This document shows, in pieces, positions 43,372 to 52,564 of a stretch of DNA of 64,000 bases (position 1 is its first letter; the number at the start of each line of letters is the position of its first letter). Below the pieces are notes generated by a model, which saw nothing but the letters and a program-made list of their open reading frames with translations, ran no database searches and was not told the DNA's origin. Source of the stretch: Bettongia penicillata ogilbyi (lineage: Eukaryota > Chordata > Mammalia > Diprotodontia > Potoroidae); NCBI GenBank assembly GCA_023548195.1, contig JAJHZJ010000009.1, positions 2,213,501 to 2,277,500 of the forward strand, in the 5' to 3' direction. Position numbers and translations under genes: made by a program.

Positions 43372-44393
43372 TTTCATTTATTTAATTTATTTAATTAACT
43401 TTTTACATTCATTTTCACAAATTTTTGGGTTCCAAATTTTCTCCCCTTTTATCCCCTCCTCCAACCCCGATACCCCAAGCAATCTAATTTTCCCTATCTC
43501 CAATCTGCCCTCTCTTCTGTCATCCCTCCCTTCTCTTGTCTCCATCTTCTCTTTTCTCCTGTAGGGCCAGATGACTTTCTATTCCTCATTAACTGTATGT
43601 CTTCTTTCCTAGTTACAACAACAATATTAAACAGTTGTTCCTAAAACTTTGAGTTCCAAATTCTCCCCATCCCTCCCTCCCTCCCCACCCATTCCTTTTG
43701 GGATGGCAGGCAATTCAATATAGGCCCTATCTGTGTAGTTTTGCAAATGACCTCCCTGATAGTCGTGTTGTGTAAGACTAACTGAATTACCATCCCTCCT
43801 AACCTGCCCCTCGTTGTTTCTCTTCTGTCTTTTGATCCTGTCCCTCCCCAAGTGTTGACTACAAATTGCTCCTTCCTCCCTTTGCCCTCCCTTCCATCAT
43901 CCCCCCACCTTGCAATATCTCCTTCTCTCCCCCTTTCTTATACTGTAAGATAAGTTTTCATACCAAAATGAGTGTGCATCTCACTCCTTCGTTTAGTCAA
44001 ATGTGATGAGGGTAAACTTCTTTTTTTTTTTTTTCTTTCTCAGCTCTCCTCTTTTTCCCTCCACTAAAAAAATCTCCTACTTGCCTCTTAAATGACATAT
44101 AGTTACCCCCTCTTTCCTCCCACTACATTTCTCTCTCACCATTTACCTTAATTTCTTTTAAGGTATGGTCTCATTCTATTGAGTTCACTTTGTGCTCTCT
44201 GTCTCTGTATATGTGTGCATGTGTGTATGTGTGTGCATGCGTGTACATGTGTATGTGTGGTCCCACCAACTACCCAGATACTGAAAAGTTTTAAGAGTTA
44301 CAAATATTGTCTTTCCCTGTATGAATGTATACAGTTCACTTCTGGTAAGTCCCTTAAGACTTCTCTTTGCTGTTTCCTTTTTCATGCTTCTTC
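43372..44393 (-). other. HAL1 3' UTR
   Basis: About 1 kb from the ORF1 stop to the A-rich end (reverse of tcatttatttaatttattta). It matches by eye the 3' UTR of the copy at 23187-24200. It includes a TG/CATG-rich part (44209-44259). No reverse-transcriptase or endonuclease frame is present on either strand. Confidence 0.8.
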
Positions 44394-45496
44394 TCATTCT
44401 TGTGTTTGAAAATCAGATTTTCTTTTCAGCTCTGGTCTTTTCATCAAGAATGATTGAAAGTCCTCTGTTTCACTGAAAGGCCATATTTTCCCTTGAAGTA
44501 TTATACTCAGTTTAGCTGGGTAGGTGATTCTTGGTTTGAGTCCTAGTTCCTTTGCCTTCTGGAATATCCTATTCCACGCCCTTCGATCCCTTAATGTAGA
44601 AGCTACTAGATCTTGAGTTATCCTGATTGTATTTCCACAATACTGGAATTGTTTCTTTCTAGCTGCTTGCAAGATTTTTTCCTTGAGCTGGGAGTTCTGG
44701 AATTTGGCCACAATGTTCCTAGGAGTTTCTCTTTTTGGATCTCTTTCAGGTGGTGATCGATGGATTCTTTCAATACTTATTTTGTCCTCTGGTTCTAGAA
44801 TGTCAGGGCAGTTTTCCTTGATAATTTCATGAAAGATGATGTCTAGGCTCTTTTTTTGATCATGAGTTTCAGGTAGTCCCATAATTTTTAAATTGTCTCT
44901 CCTGGATCTATTTTCCAGGTCAGTTGTTTTTCCCATGAGATATTTCACATTCTCTTCCATTTTTTCATTCTTTTGGTTTTGTTTAGTGATTTCTTGGTTT
45001 CTCGTAAAGTCATTAGATTCCATCTGCTCCATTCTAATTTTGAGAGAACTATTAAATTCAGTGAGCTTTTGAGCCTCTTTTTCCATTTGGCTCATTCTGC
45101 TTTTGAAAGCATTCTTCTCCTCATTGGCTTTTTGAATCTCTTTTGCCAATTGAGTGAGCCTATTTTTCAAGGTGTTAATTTCCTCAGCATTTTTTGGGTC
45201 TCCTTTACCAAGGTATTGACCCGTTTTTCATACTTTTCTTGCATCTGTGTCATTTCTCTTCCCAGTTTTTCCTCCACCTGTCTAACTTGCTTTTCAAAAT
45301 TCTTTTTGAGCTCTTCCAAGGCCTGAGCCCACCCGCCACCCCCCTGGGGTGTCTGGGGTACTGAGGCCCCGCCCTCCACGTCTTTCCCTGATGGCACGAA
45401 TACGTCCTCATCTTCGTCAGATCTGAAGGTCGGGATCATTTGCATTTGTTGGAAAAAACTCTCTAAAGTCTTATTTTTCTTCCCTTTTCTAGGCAT
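44394..45496 (-). pseudogene. HAL1 ORF1 (L1 ORF1p-like), one frameshift
   Basis: Encodes an L1-type ORF1p, the RNA-binding nucleic-acid chaperone that coats L1-family RNA in cytoplasmic particles. The ATG at 45496 begins MPRKGKKNKTLESFF, a basic N-terminus. A long coiled coil follows, from ALEELKKNFEKQVRQVEEKL through QLAKEIQKANEEKNAF to about residue 190, used for trimerisation. The RRM region is DNLKIMGLPE onward, then the basic PPERDPKRETPRN segment and the C-terminal domain DRRAWNRIFQKAKELGLKPR, ending SDFQTQE. The frame shifts once, at an A-run (plus-strand T-run at 45190-45195). The first part stops at 45167, and the second part (44394-45170 and a little upstream) is fully open. One missing A explains the break. 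It would be about 368 codons, the usual L1 ORF1 size. It is otherwise free of stops. Confidence 0.88.
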
Positions 45497-46321
45497 TTTC
45501 CCAGCCAGTTACTTGACGTCTGAGATTCTTTCCACCCCCGCCTGGATCCGCCCAGCTAGTGCTTGGCCTCTGAGATTTAAATGGGCTTTCCTCCTGCCGG
45601 CTGTCAATCAGTGAGCTTTAGTTCAGGTGCTGGGGTGGGGGCAGGGCCACCTCCCAGGCTCAGATCCCTCAGTGGCTTTATGTAGAGACTTTCAGGAATG
45701 GAGCGGGTGGGGGTGGGGTGGGGGGCCCGCCTCCCAAGCTCAGTTCCCTCGGGGGCTTTAAGCAGAAGCCTTCTGTAATAGAGCGGGGTGGGGGCAGGGC
45801 CGTCTCCCAGACTCAGCTCCCTCAGGTTTTATGCAGGAATCTTCCGTAATGAAGATCCTGCCTGCTGCTGGGGGATTCCTGAGTCCCGGTCCGCTGCTGC
45901 CTCTGCCACTTCCTGCCCCATCTCTGCCGCCACCACTTCCTCCCAAGGGGGCCCGAGTCACGGAGACGCCCTGCTCCCCCTCTCGTCCAGCCCAGCCTTC
46001 TTTCTCACTGACCTGTAGCTTCTGTGGGCGGAGGGACTTTCCCGGCTGCCGGAGCTTCCGTGTCTGAAGCCTGCTCAGGTCGGCTTCTCTGGGGCTGCGG
46101 CCAGAGCAGTGTTGGGGTGGGGTCTGCTTTCCGGGGCGCGACGGACCATGGGGATGGGTCTCCAGGGCTCCCTGGAACGGAAATCTCTTCCACTCCATTT
46201 CTGCACACCTTGTATTGACCCAGAAGTTATGGGGGTCTCTTTTTACATTAATTCTATGGGCTTTGGTTTTGGAGCTCGTAAATGTGCGTCCTTCTACTCC
46301 GCCATCTTGGCTCCGCCCCCC
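45497..46321 (-). promoter_or_regulatory. HAL1 5' UTR / internal promoter
   Basis: GC-rich, CpG-containing 825 bp upstream of ORF1. At the very start (plus-strand 46298-46312) is gccatcttggctccg, a YY1-type site like the one that sets the start of human L1 transcription. Promoter activity here is inferred from this likeness. Near ORF1 lie three tandem monomers (45624-45851). Confidence 0.65.
45624..45853 (-). repeat. Three tandem ~75-bp monomers in HAL1 5' UTR
   Basis: Units at about 45624-45698, 45699-45778 and 45779-45853. On the plus strand each has a G-rich start (ggggtgggggcagggcc or close), then ctcccaggctcag/ctcccaagctcag/ctcccagactcag, then a ccctc step, a tttatg/tttaag step and an aggaatg/gtaatag/gtaatga end. 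Confidence 0.85.
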
Positions 46322-46337
46322 CACTGAACTGATTTTT

Positions 46338-46630
46338 CAGAACTTACTATACCCACTACACTTAAGATTTTTATAGTTTTGGATTATGCCCTGCCTCAAG
46401 CTTTTGCCATTTCAGCTCTAAAGTTTGGATATTTGCACTTTCAAAAAGAACCCAAGTGAGGACCTGGAGATGCAACCCAAATGAAAGAAGAATTAATATT
46501 AAGAATACCTTTTGGCAGGTCAATGGGGAAGGTATCTGGTGTGGGCATGCCATGCTGAGCGGTCCTGTTACCTCATAAGCTCATATTTCATAGATGGTCA
46601 TTTTATCATCCTTTGGGTACATCTAACCCT
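46338..46630. other. Unique spacer
   Basis: Nothing recognised apart from the first bases, which continue the old repeat split by HAL1. Confidence 0.4.
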
Positions 46631-46634
46631 ATTT

Positions 46635-47180
46635 ATTTGGTTTTCTAAATTTTATTTCATTTTTCATTTGTGTAATAAAACATTTCCATAGCATGGTACA
46701 GTTAAAAAATTATGATTGTATATGATACCGCAAATGTTATGTACAACTGACTATTCCTTTTAAATATATAATGTTACCATGTAAATTTCATTTTTTTCTT
46801 TTTTTCCCTCCTGCCTACCGCACCCTAGATGTGGCCACTATTAGACACAGATAGTTATACATATGTAAAATCGTTCTGTACATACTTCTGTTTATCAATT
46901 CTTTCTCTGGATACAGATAGTATCTTTTTATTCACGTCCTTTATTTTTTAATAGAATGACTTAGTTGTTCAAAGTCGTTCTTAAAACAACATTGCTGTTA
47001 CACTATACTCCATACAGTGTAGCTCACTTCACTCTTCACCATTTCAAACAAGTCTTTTCATGACTTTCTAAGATCTTTGAGCTCATCATTTCTTATAATA
47101 CAGCAATATTCCATCATGACCGTATACCACAACTTGTTAAGCCTTTCACCAATTGATGGAGATCCCTAAAATTTCCATTT
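46635..47180 (-). mobile_element. L1 3' UTR fragment
   Basis: Contains ccttttaaatatataatgtt, catgtaaatttcattttttt, gtacatacttctgtttatca, cagcaatattccatcatgac, ataccacaacttgttaagcc and caccaattgatggagatccc. More complete on its 5' side than the copy at 40362. Confidence 0.8.
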
Positions 47181-47194
47181 TATTTGTATATATC

Positions 47195-47420
47195 TTTCTA
47201 ATGTGAGTTCAAATCTAGCTTCAGAAACTAGCTGTGTGACCTTGAGCAAATCAGTTAATCACTGTCTGCCTCAGTTTCCTCATCTGTAATATAGGGATCT
47301 TAACCAAACCTACCTCACAGGTTTTTTTGTTTTTGTGAGAATCAAATGAGATAATATTTGTAAAGCACTTAGCCCAGTACCTGGCATATAGGAATTGTTT
47401 AACAGATGCTTATTCCCTCC
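47195..47420 (+). mobile_element. MIR-type SINE, full length
   Basis: Contains gtgagttcaaatctagcttc, gtgtgaccttgagcaaatca, ctcagtttcctcatctgtaa, gagataatatttgtaaagca and the L2-like end cagtacctggcatatagg. Confidence 0.85.
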
Positions 47421-47429
47421 ATCCCTCCC

Positions 47430-47860
47430 TCCCTAATCAAGTGGCTATGGTTACCTCTGTTCTCTGTTATTTGGTTTTAGGTTGGAATGTTGAGAATCTT
47501 GTGATAAACCATCTGGGAGGGGTTGAATCAGTTGATTTTATTACTGTTTTAAGAGCCTCTGGACAATTCCTTCTGGAAATAGTGTCCAGTCTGGGCAAGG
47601 ATGGTGCATCTTGCAGAATGTTTCAGGAAACAAGGGGTAACACATGGTTGCACTTTAATGATGAGCTGCTCAAACACCATGGTAGACCAGGATCTAAATT
47701 TCCAAGTCCTCCCCACAACCCTCTCTAAATCTCTATTAACTCCATCTTCTGGTGCCAGCAGTTTCTTTGACTTTGGGGATTGGGGAGTGGAGAGTCAGGC
47801 CAAGAACAAACTCATCCCAGCAGCCTTTATTTCAGATGTTAAAAGACCCTTCAATCAATC
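47430..47860. other. Unique spacer
   Basis: Open frames of 95 and 90 codons overlap on the plus strand, without motifs or conserved look. I do not call a gene. Confidence 0.4.
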
Positions 47861-47879
47861 GATCAAAATATAAGATATA

Positions 47880-48045
47880 GCATAGGAGATTTAAAGCTAG
47901 AAAGGGCTTTTTAGAAGGTAATTTAATCAATTCCCTCAGTTTACAGAAGGAACTGAGAGGTAAAATAATGTGCCCAAGGTCATGCAGGTAGTAAGAAAGA
48001 ACTGGGATTAGAATCCTTGTCTTCTGACTTAAAACCCTAGCACTA
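47880..48045 (-). mobile_element. MIR-type SINE
   Basis: Contains aagctagaaagggcttttt, agaaggaactgagaggtaaa, tgcccaaggtcatgcaggta and gtcttctgacttaaaac. Confidence 0.65.
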
Positions 48046-48177
48046 AGCATGTGGTAGAGTGGAAAGAGTGTTGGTTCTCTGATCTTTTAGTCAAAATCCC
48101 TGGCCTTTAAAAATCCTTTAGTCTAGGATCCCTGACCTGAAGGAGTTTACAGCTTAATTGGAGAAACAAGACAAACA

Positions 48178-48181
48178 CGCG

Positions 48182-48212
<31 letters not shown>

Positions 48213-48246
48213 ACACACACACACATACATACACATACACACACCC
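48178..48246 (+). repeat. CA microsatellite
   Basis: About 33 ca units with three atac interruptions. Confidence 0.95.
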
Positions 48247-48249
48247 ATA

Positions 48250-48650
48250 TGGAATGAATAATGTATATTATGGACCGTAAGTGGCAGAGGACGATGGGGA
48301 GGGGGACAATAATTACCAGAGAAAGCTCAGTGGAGCATGTGAGTCTCACCTTGACACATAATAGTTTTGTAAGGAGGGAGGCAGGGAGGTGACCGGGTGG
48401 AGGTCAAAAGACTCTATGAGTGAGATAGATGAAAATTTGAGCCTCTGGGAGGATAGGCAAAACAGAGTTTAGTTTTTTACTTGTTAAAGGGAAATAATTT
48501 GGAGAAAAGCAAGTGACTAGAAATTGTGAAAAGAGGAAAACAGCACAGAAGCAACCCCACATTTGAAGACAAGTCTCTAGAATTGAGACTTAACGTAACA
48601 GGATTTACAATGGGAAGACATTGTTGAAATCAGCTAACCTCCTTCCCCTC
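48250..48650. other. Unique spacer
   Basis: No repeat or exon recognised. Confidence 0.4.
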
Positions 48651-48654
48651 TTTT

Positions 48655-48906
48655 GTTGCATTGGTTCAGTCATTTTCAGTCATATCCATTCTTTCATGAC
48701 CCTGTTTTGAGGTTTTCTTGGCACAGATAATGAAGTGGTTTGCCATTTCCTTCTCCAGTCCATTTTGTGGATGAAGAAACTGGGGCAAATGGGGTTATAG
48801 TGACTTGCCCAGGGTCACGCAGCTAGTAAGTGTCTGAGGTTAGATTTAAACTCAGGGCTTTTTGACATCAGGCCCAATGCTCAATCCACAAGGCCATCTA
48901 GATGTC
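48655..48906 (-). mobile_element. MAR1-like CORE-SINE, full length
   Basis: In reverse: gcattggttcagtcattttc, gaggttttcttggcacagat, gatgaagaaactggggcaaa, agggtcacgcagctagtaag, ending aaggccatctagatgtc. Confidence 0.9.
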
Positions 48907-49059
48907 TTTTTACAGATGAGAAAATTGAGGCACAGAGAGATGACATCATTATTCTAGTGTCCCACAGGGGAGCTCTTGGATCTGAACCTAGGAACTGTGT
49001 ATGGGACATCTTTCCACTACATAAAATGTCTGCCACTTCTACCACATTCTTCAGAGTCT

Positions 49060-49200
49060 GAAGAATGCCAACTTGGCTACTTTACTAACTGTGTGACTTC
49101 AGACAAGAATCTGAACTCTCAGACTCAGTTTCCCTATGTGTCAAAGACAGGGCAGTTTCTAAAGCCTCTTCCAGTTCAAAATCTTATGACCAGATGAAGG
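49060..49200 (+). mobile_element. tRNA-derived SINE remnant
   Basis: Contains ctaactgtgtgacttcagac, actcagtttccctatgtg and cttccagttcaaaatcttat. Confidence 0.6.
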
Positions 49201-49589
49201 GTTCATGTTAGGATCACTCAGTAAGTCATTTATTCCTTTCCTGTCAGTCCCAGCTTTGTGACCCAGAAACTCTCCCTTTGCCCTTCTCTAGTTTCAACCA
49301 ATTGAGCTCTGTCTTGGGTGTCCCTGTCAGCACTCCTTTATTTTCCAGAGCTAGCAAATGTTTTGAAGATGGGAATCTTTGGCATCATCCAAAAACTTAA
49401 TCCAATTTTCTGCCTTTTTGTCTTATTCAACCTCATGAGAAAGACCTGCTCCCCTAACGCTCCTTCACAAACTCCTACCGCTCCCACCCCAACACAATTT
49501 CATTGATTCTTTTTTATCTTTTTGATTTTTCTTATCTCTCTTTTCCCATTCAGGGGAAAGGTATTTTTCCTACCTTTCTTTAAGCCAAA

Positions 49590-49752
49590 GAGTACTGGAC
49601 TTGGTATGAAGAAGCCTGGATCCGAGTCTTCTGCTCTTTCCCTCCCAGCTGTGTGACCTTGGGCAAACTCTCTTTGGACCCATTTCCTCAAGTGTTAAAT
49701 GAAAGGATCAGAGCAGATGATCCCTAAGGCCACTCCAGTTCCAACATTCCGT
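49590..49752 (+). mobile_element. tRNA-derived SINE, MIR-like
   Basis: Contains gtactggacttggtatgaag, gctgtgtgaccttgggcaaa, gatcagagcagatgatccc and ggccactccagttccaacat. Confidence 0.75.
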
Positions 49753-49774
49753 GAATCTGCTCTCTATATGACAA

Positions 49775-50100
49775 ACAGGGGGCACCATGGTGGCTCAGCC
49801 GTTCAATTACTTGAGAGGAGCTGATGGGAGAAGTAGTGCATGTGAGCTGTCTCCATTAGCCCAGAGAGCTGTCTAATTTCAGCACAGGGAATGTGACAAA
49901 AGTGATTATTCTAACCTCTGGCTCTTGAGAGAGCTGACCCTCCCAGCGAGAACATCATTTGAATTGCATGAAAACTGGCTCTTAAAAGAGCAGAAAACAT
50001 GGCTTGTTTGTGTATGCCTCCGGTCTGAGTTCAACCCCCTTTCTTTGGCAAAGGGGAGGGGAGGAATGTGTCAGTATCTCCTTCCACGAGGGCCTTTCAT
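49775..50100. promoter_or_regulatory. Candidate conserved non-coding block
   Basis: Unique 325 bp between a SINE and a long polypyrimidine tract. It has gttcaattacttg (49801), attagcccag (49856), tttgaattgcatgaaa, an octamer-like core (49958), and a short dyad gctcttaaaagagc (49978-49991). Function is inferred. Confidence 0.3.
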
Positions 50101-50109
50101 GTTAACATG

Positions 50110-50462
50110 ACTCTCTCTCTCTCTCTCTCTGTGTCTCTCTCTCCCTGTTTTCTCCTCTTTTCTTCCCCATTTTCTTTTTCCTTCCTTCTCCCTTTTCTCC
50201 CCTTTCTCTCACCCCCCTCTCCTTTCCTCTCTTTTCCCCTTCCCTCCCTCTTCTCTCCTCTTTCCCTCCCTGCCTTTCTCCTTCTCTGTCTCCCTCTCTT
50301 CCTTCCCTCTTCTCCTCTCTTCTCCCCTTTTTCTTTTTCCTTCCCTCTCTCCTGTTCCTTTACTCTCCCTTTCTCCCTTCTCTCTCATTTCTGTCCCTCT
50401 CTTTTTCTCTCCCCTCTCCTCCCTCTCCCTGCTCTCCTCATTTCTTTTTCTCTCTCTCCTCC
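50110..50462 (+). repeat. Long polypyrimidine tract, about 350 bp
   Basis: Starts as (ct)n, then irregular ctttcc/ccctct with very few purines. The 149-codon Ser/Leu/Phe frame and the opposite Arg/Glu frame are composition artefacts. Confidence 0.95.
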
Positions 50463-50469
50463 TGAGCTG

Positions 50470-51170
50470 AAAGGACTGCCAAGCAAGCTGGATGGAGAGT
50501 GGCAAGTGACAGACTGAAAAGGCCCTTGGTCACACAGTACCTTATCCTTTGAGTTTTCAACTGGAGTTAGACCTTAATAAAATAAGATCTGCTTTTGGAG
50601 GTTGGGCCTTAAGTAACACTTAGCTCATGAGCAAAACCAGACAGTGTGGAACACCATTGGTTCCATGTGGGGGATATGTTTTTTAAATCACTTGGAAAGG
50701 CTCAGTTGGAGAAACCTGTGAAAAAACCAGTTTCTTTCCCAGTGGAAAGTTTAGAGCCCATAGAGAGGGTAAAGGAGGGTGTGCCAGCCCCCAAACAGAC
50801 AAAGACAGCTCACTGAAGCTTGGGAATTCCAGCCGGAACAAAGAGATGGAAACTCATTATACGGATGGAGACTTTGAAGGATCTAACACAAGTAAATGGG
50901 GGAGGGTGGAGAGGAGGTGGGAAAAGAGAGAGGGAGGAGAGAATAGATAAATAAATTATTCCACTTTTCCTCTGAAGGAAAGAAAAAGAAAAAAGAAAAA
51001 GATTCCTTCCCTTCCAACCTCCTCCCCGCCCCCAGCCAAATCCCAAGATCTTGTAAAAGGAAAGATTGTTAAAACCAGGAAATGCTTTATTGGATTATGC
51101 CACAGCCTCCTATAGACTTAATAAGGAGATGAAATAGTTTTCTAAATGTCTGTGAGGCAGATTGGGGTTG
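50470..51170. other. Unique spacer
   Basis: An aaagaaaaagaaaaaag run lies at 50980-51000. No exon supported. Confidence 0.45.
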
Positions 51171-51174
51171 AGAA

Positions 51175-51640
51175 AAAGAACTTGGGGCTTTCAGCCAGGA
51201 GACATGGGTTGGAGTCCAGATATAATCAGATACTCTCAAATACTTACTATGACCCTGATTAAGGCATTTAATCTCTTCAACCCTTAGTTTTCCCACCCGC
51301 AAAATGGGTATAATTCTTGTAGTCCAGGGGTGTGCTGGTAAATGTTTTAACAACCAGCTGGGGAAGGTGAGGAATGCAGATTCTACATACATTCCAATTT
51401 AATGTGCATTATTAACATTTCCCCCTTTATTTTCTTAGGTCTAGAGCAGACAATCAAGAAAACAATAAATCTAGCCCTGATTTAGGTTTGCACAAAACTG
51501 CTCACGCAGGAAATTTAACAATACGGCAAGCTGGCCTCCGGTACACCCCTGAAACAGTGTCTCTAACTCACAGGGTGGTTGCAAGGATCAAGTGAATGAA
51601 TGTATATGAAGCTCTATACAAGCTTCAAAGTGCTGCGTAG
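51175..51640 (+). mobile_element. MIR-type SINE split by a MITE
   Basis: Left part 51175-51324 (tgggttggagtccagata, tagttttcccacccgcaaaa, tgggtataattcttg) continues after the insert at 51552-51640 (tctaactcacagggtggttg, caaggatcaagtgaatga, cttcaaagtgctgcgtag). The MIR is older than the MITE. Confidence 0.8.
51325..51551 (+). mobile_element. Second MITE family, complete copy nested in a MIR
   Basis: A 227-bp element with inverted ends: caggggtgtgctggtaaatg at the left and gcctccggtacacccctg at the right, about 11-13 paired bases. Internal taacatttccccctttattt and taggtctagagcagacaatc match 31637-31863. There is no ORF. The CAGGGGTGTGC terminus is hAT-like. The flanks ttgtagtc and aaacagtg do not form a clear 8-bp duplication. 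Confidence 0.75.
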
Positions 51641-51654
51641 ATAGACCTCAGCTA

Positions 51655-51790
51655 CTTTTGCTAGTCACATGACCTTGGGAAAATCACTTAGCCTCTCTGG
51701 GTTTCATTTTCCTCATTTGAAAAATGAGGCTGTTAATAGTGGGGCTACTTTCTTCATTGTCTCCAAAGAATTAAAGTTGTGGACCACACA
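51655..51790 (+). mobile_element. tRNA-derived SINE remnant
   Basis: Contains gtcacatgaccttgggaaaa, gggtttcattttcctcattt and a weak tail. Confidence 0.6.
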
Positions 51791-51794
51791 CAGA

Positions 51795-52140
51795 GAAGTG
51801 TGTGACAGGAATTAGTAGCCTGCAACATAGAACCCAAGAAGAGCTATGCAGAAGATTTGGAATGAGGAGAGCTGTATGAGCAGGAAATGGGGAGGTCTGT
51901 TCTTGGAGGGAGAGGGAGGGATCACTGAGAGACATTCTGAATGCTCTGTTAGTGTCCTTGAAATGTCAAGAGTTGTACAAGAAAGCCCTAAGCACAGTGG
52001 GTAAGACCCCCTGGGGAAAATTTATGGGAGGACATAGACAAAACAAGAGTCACAATCTTGGCATATTAATCACATCACCGAGAGCACAAGGCATCTAGGG
52101 ATCAAAGTAAGTGCTTCCCTCACAAAGTCATTTCCAGTAA
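51795..52140. other. Unique spacer
   Basis: No repeat or exon recognised. Confidence 0.4.
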
Positions 52141-52144
52141 AGTA

Positions 52145-52360
52145 CTTTGATGGATGAGGTGGATTTGGAGCTAGAAAGATTTGAGTTCAAATCCCAACCT
52201 ATCAGTTGTGTGACACTGGGCAAGTCGTTTAATCTCTATTTGCCTCAGTTTCCTCATCTGTAAAATGAGCCTCACAGTTGCCAGGATCAAATGAGATGAC
52301 GCATGTAAAGTGCTTTGGATACTTTAAAGGGCTATATAAATGTTAATCATTATTATGACC
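52145..52360 (+). mobile_element. MIR-type SINE, full length
   Basis: Contains gagttcaaatcccaacctat, gtgtgacactgggcaagtcg, ctcagtttcctcatctgtaa, gcatgtaaagtgctttggat and ttaatcattattatg. Confidence 0.85.
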
Positions 52361-52454
52361 AGCTCTTATAAGTAGAACAAATATAAAATGTGAGTTAATG
52401 TTACTTATTCACTTAATTCTGACTACACTTCCTTCTTCAGCTTCCACATATCTT

Positions 52455-52560
52455 GTCAGAGCTGGAAGGTATTTCTAAGGTTCCTCTAAACCCCTCATTT
52501 TACAGATGAACTAAGACCCAGAGAACTGAAGTTGTTGTCCAAAGTTGCCTGAGTCAGTGG
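52455..52560 (-). mobile_element. MIR-type SINE remnant
   Basis: Contains cagagctggaaggtatttc, ttttacagatgaactaagac and ccaaagttgcctgagtcag. Confidence 0.55.
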
Positions 52561-52564
52561 CAAA

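Larger units (their letters stand above)
43356..46337 (-). mobile_element. HAL1 (half-L1), near-complete, with target-site duplication
   Basis: A 2.95-kb element on the minus strand flanked by a 16-bp direct repeat, cactgaactgattttt, at 43356-43371 and 46322-46337. Order in the sense direction: 5' end with an aagatggcgga YY1-type site, GC-rich 5' UTR with tandem monomers, ORF1 (45496 to 44394), about 1 kb of 3' UTR, A-rich tail. There is no trace of ORF2. The intact target duplication, full 5' end and single lesion in ORF1 point to a fairly recent insertion into an older repeat. ORF2-less L1 derivatives (HAL1) are known in mammals including opossum. Confidence 0.88.

Noticed and set aside
44973..45326. 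117-codon plus-strand frame with hydrophobic residues
   Set aside because: It is the antisense of HAL1 ORF1.
45540..46320. CpG island marking a host gene promoter
   Set aside because: The GC-rich stretch lies wholly inside the HAL1 borders and is its 5' UTR.
40360..47180. One large L1 split by later insertions (fragments at 40362 and 46635)
   Set aside because: The two L1 fragments cover the same part of the 3' UTR, so they are two insertions and not halves of one.
50068..50517. 149-codon Ser/Leu/Phe frame that looks like a membrane protein
   Set aside because: The polypyrimidine tract encodes these residues in any frame.
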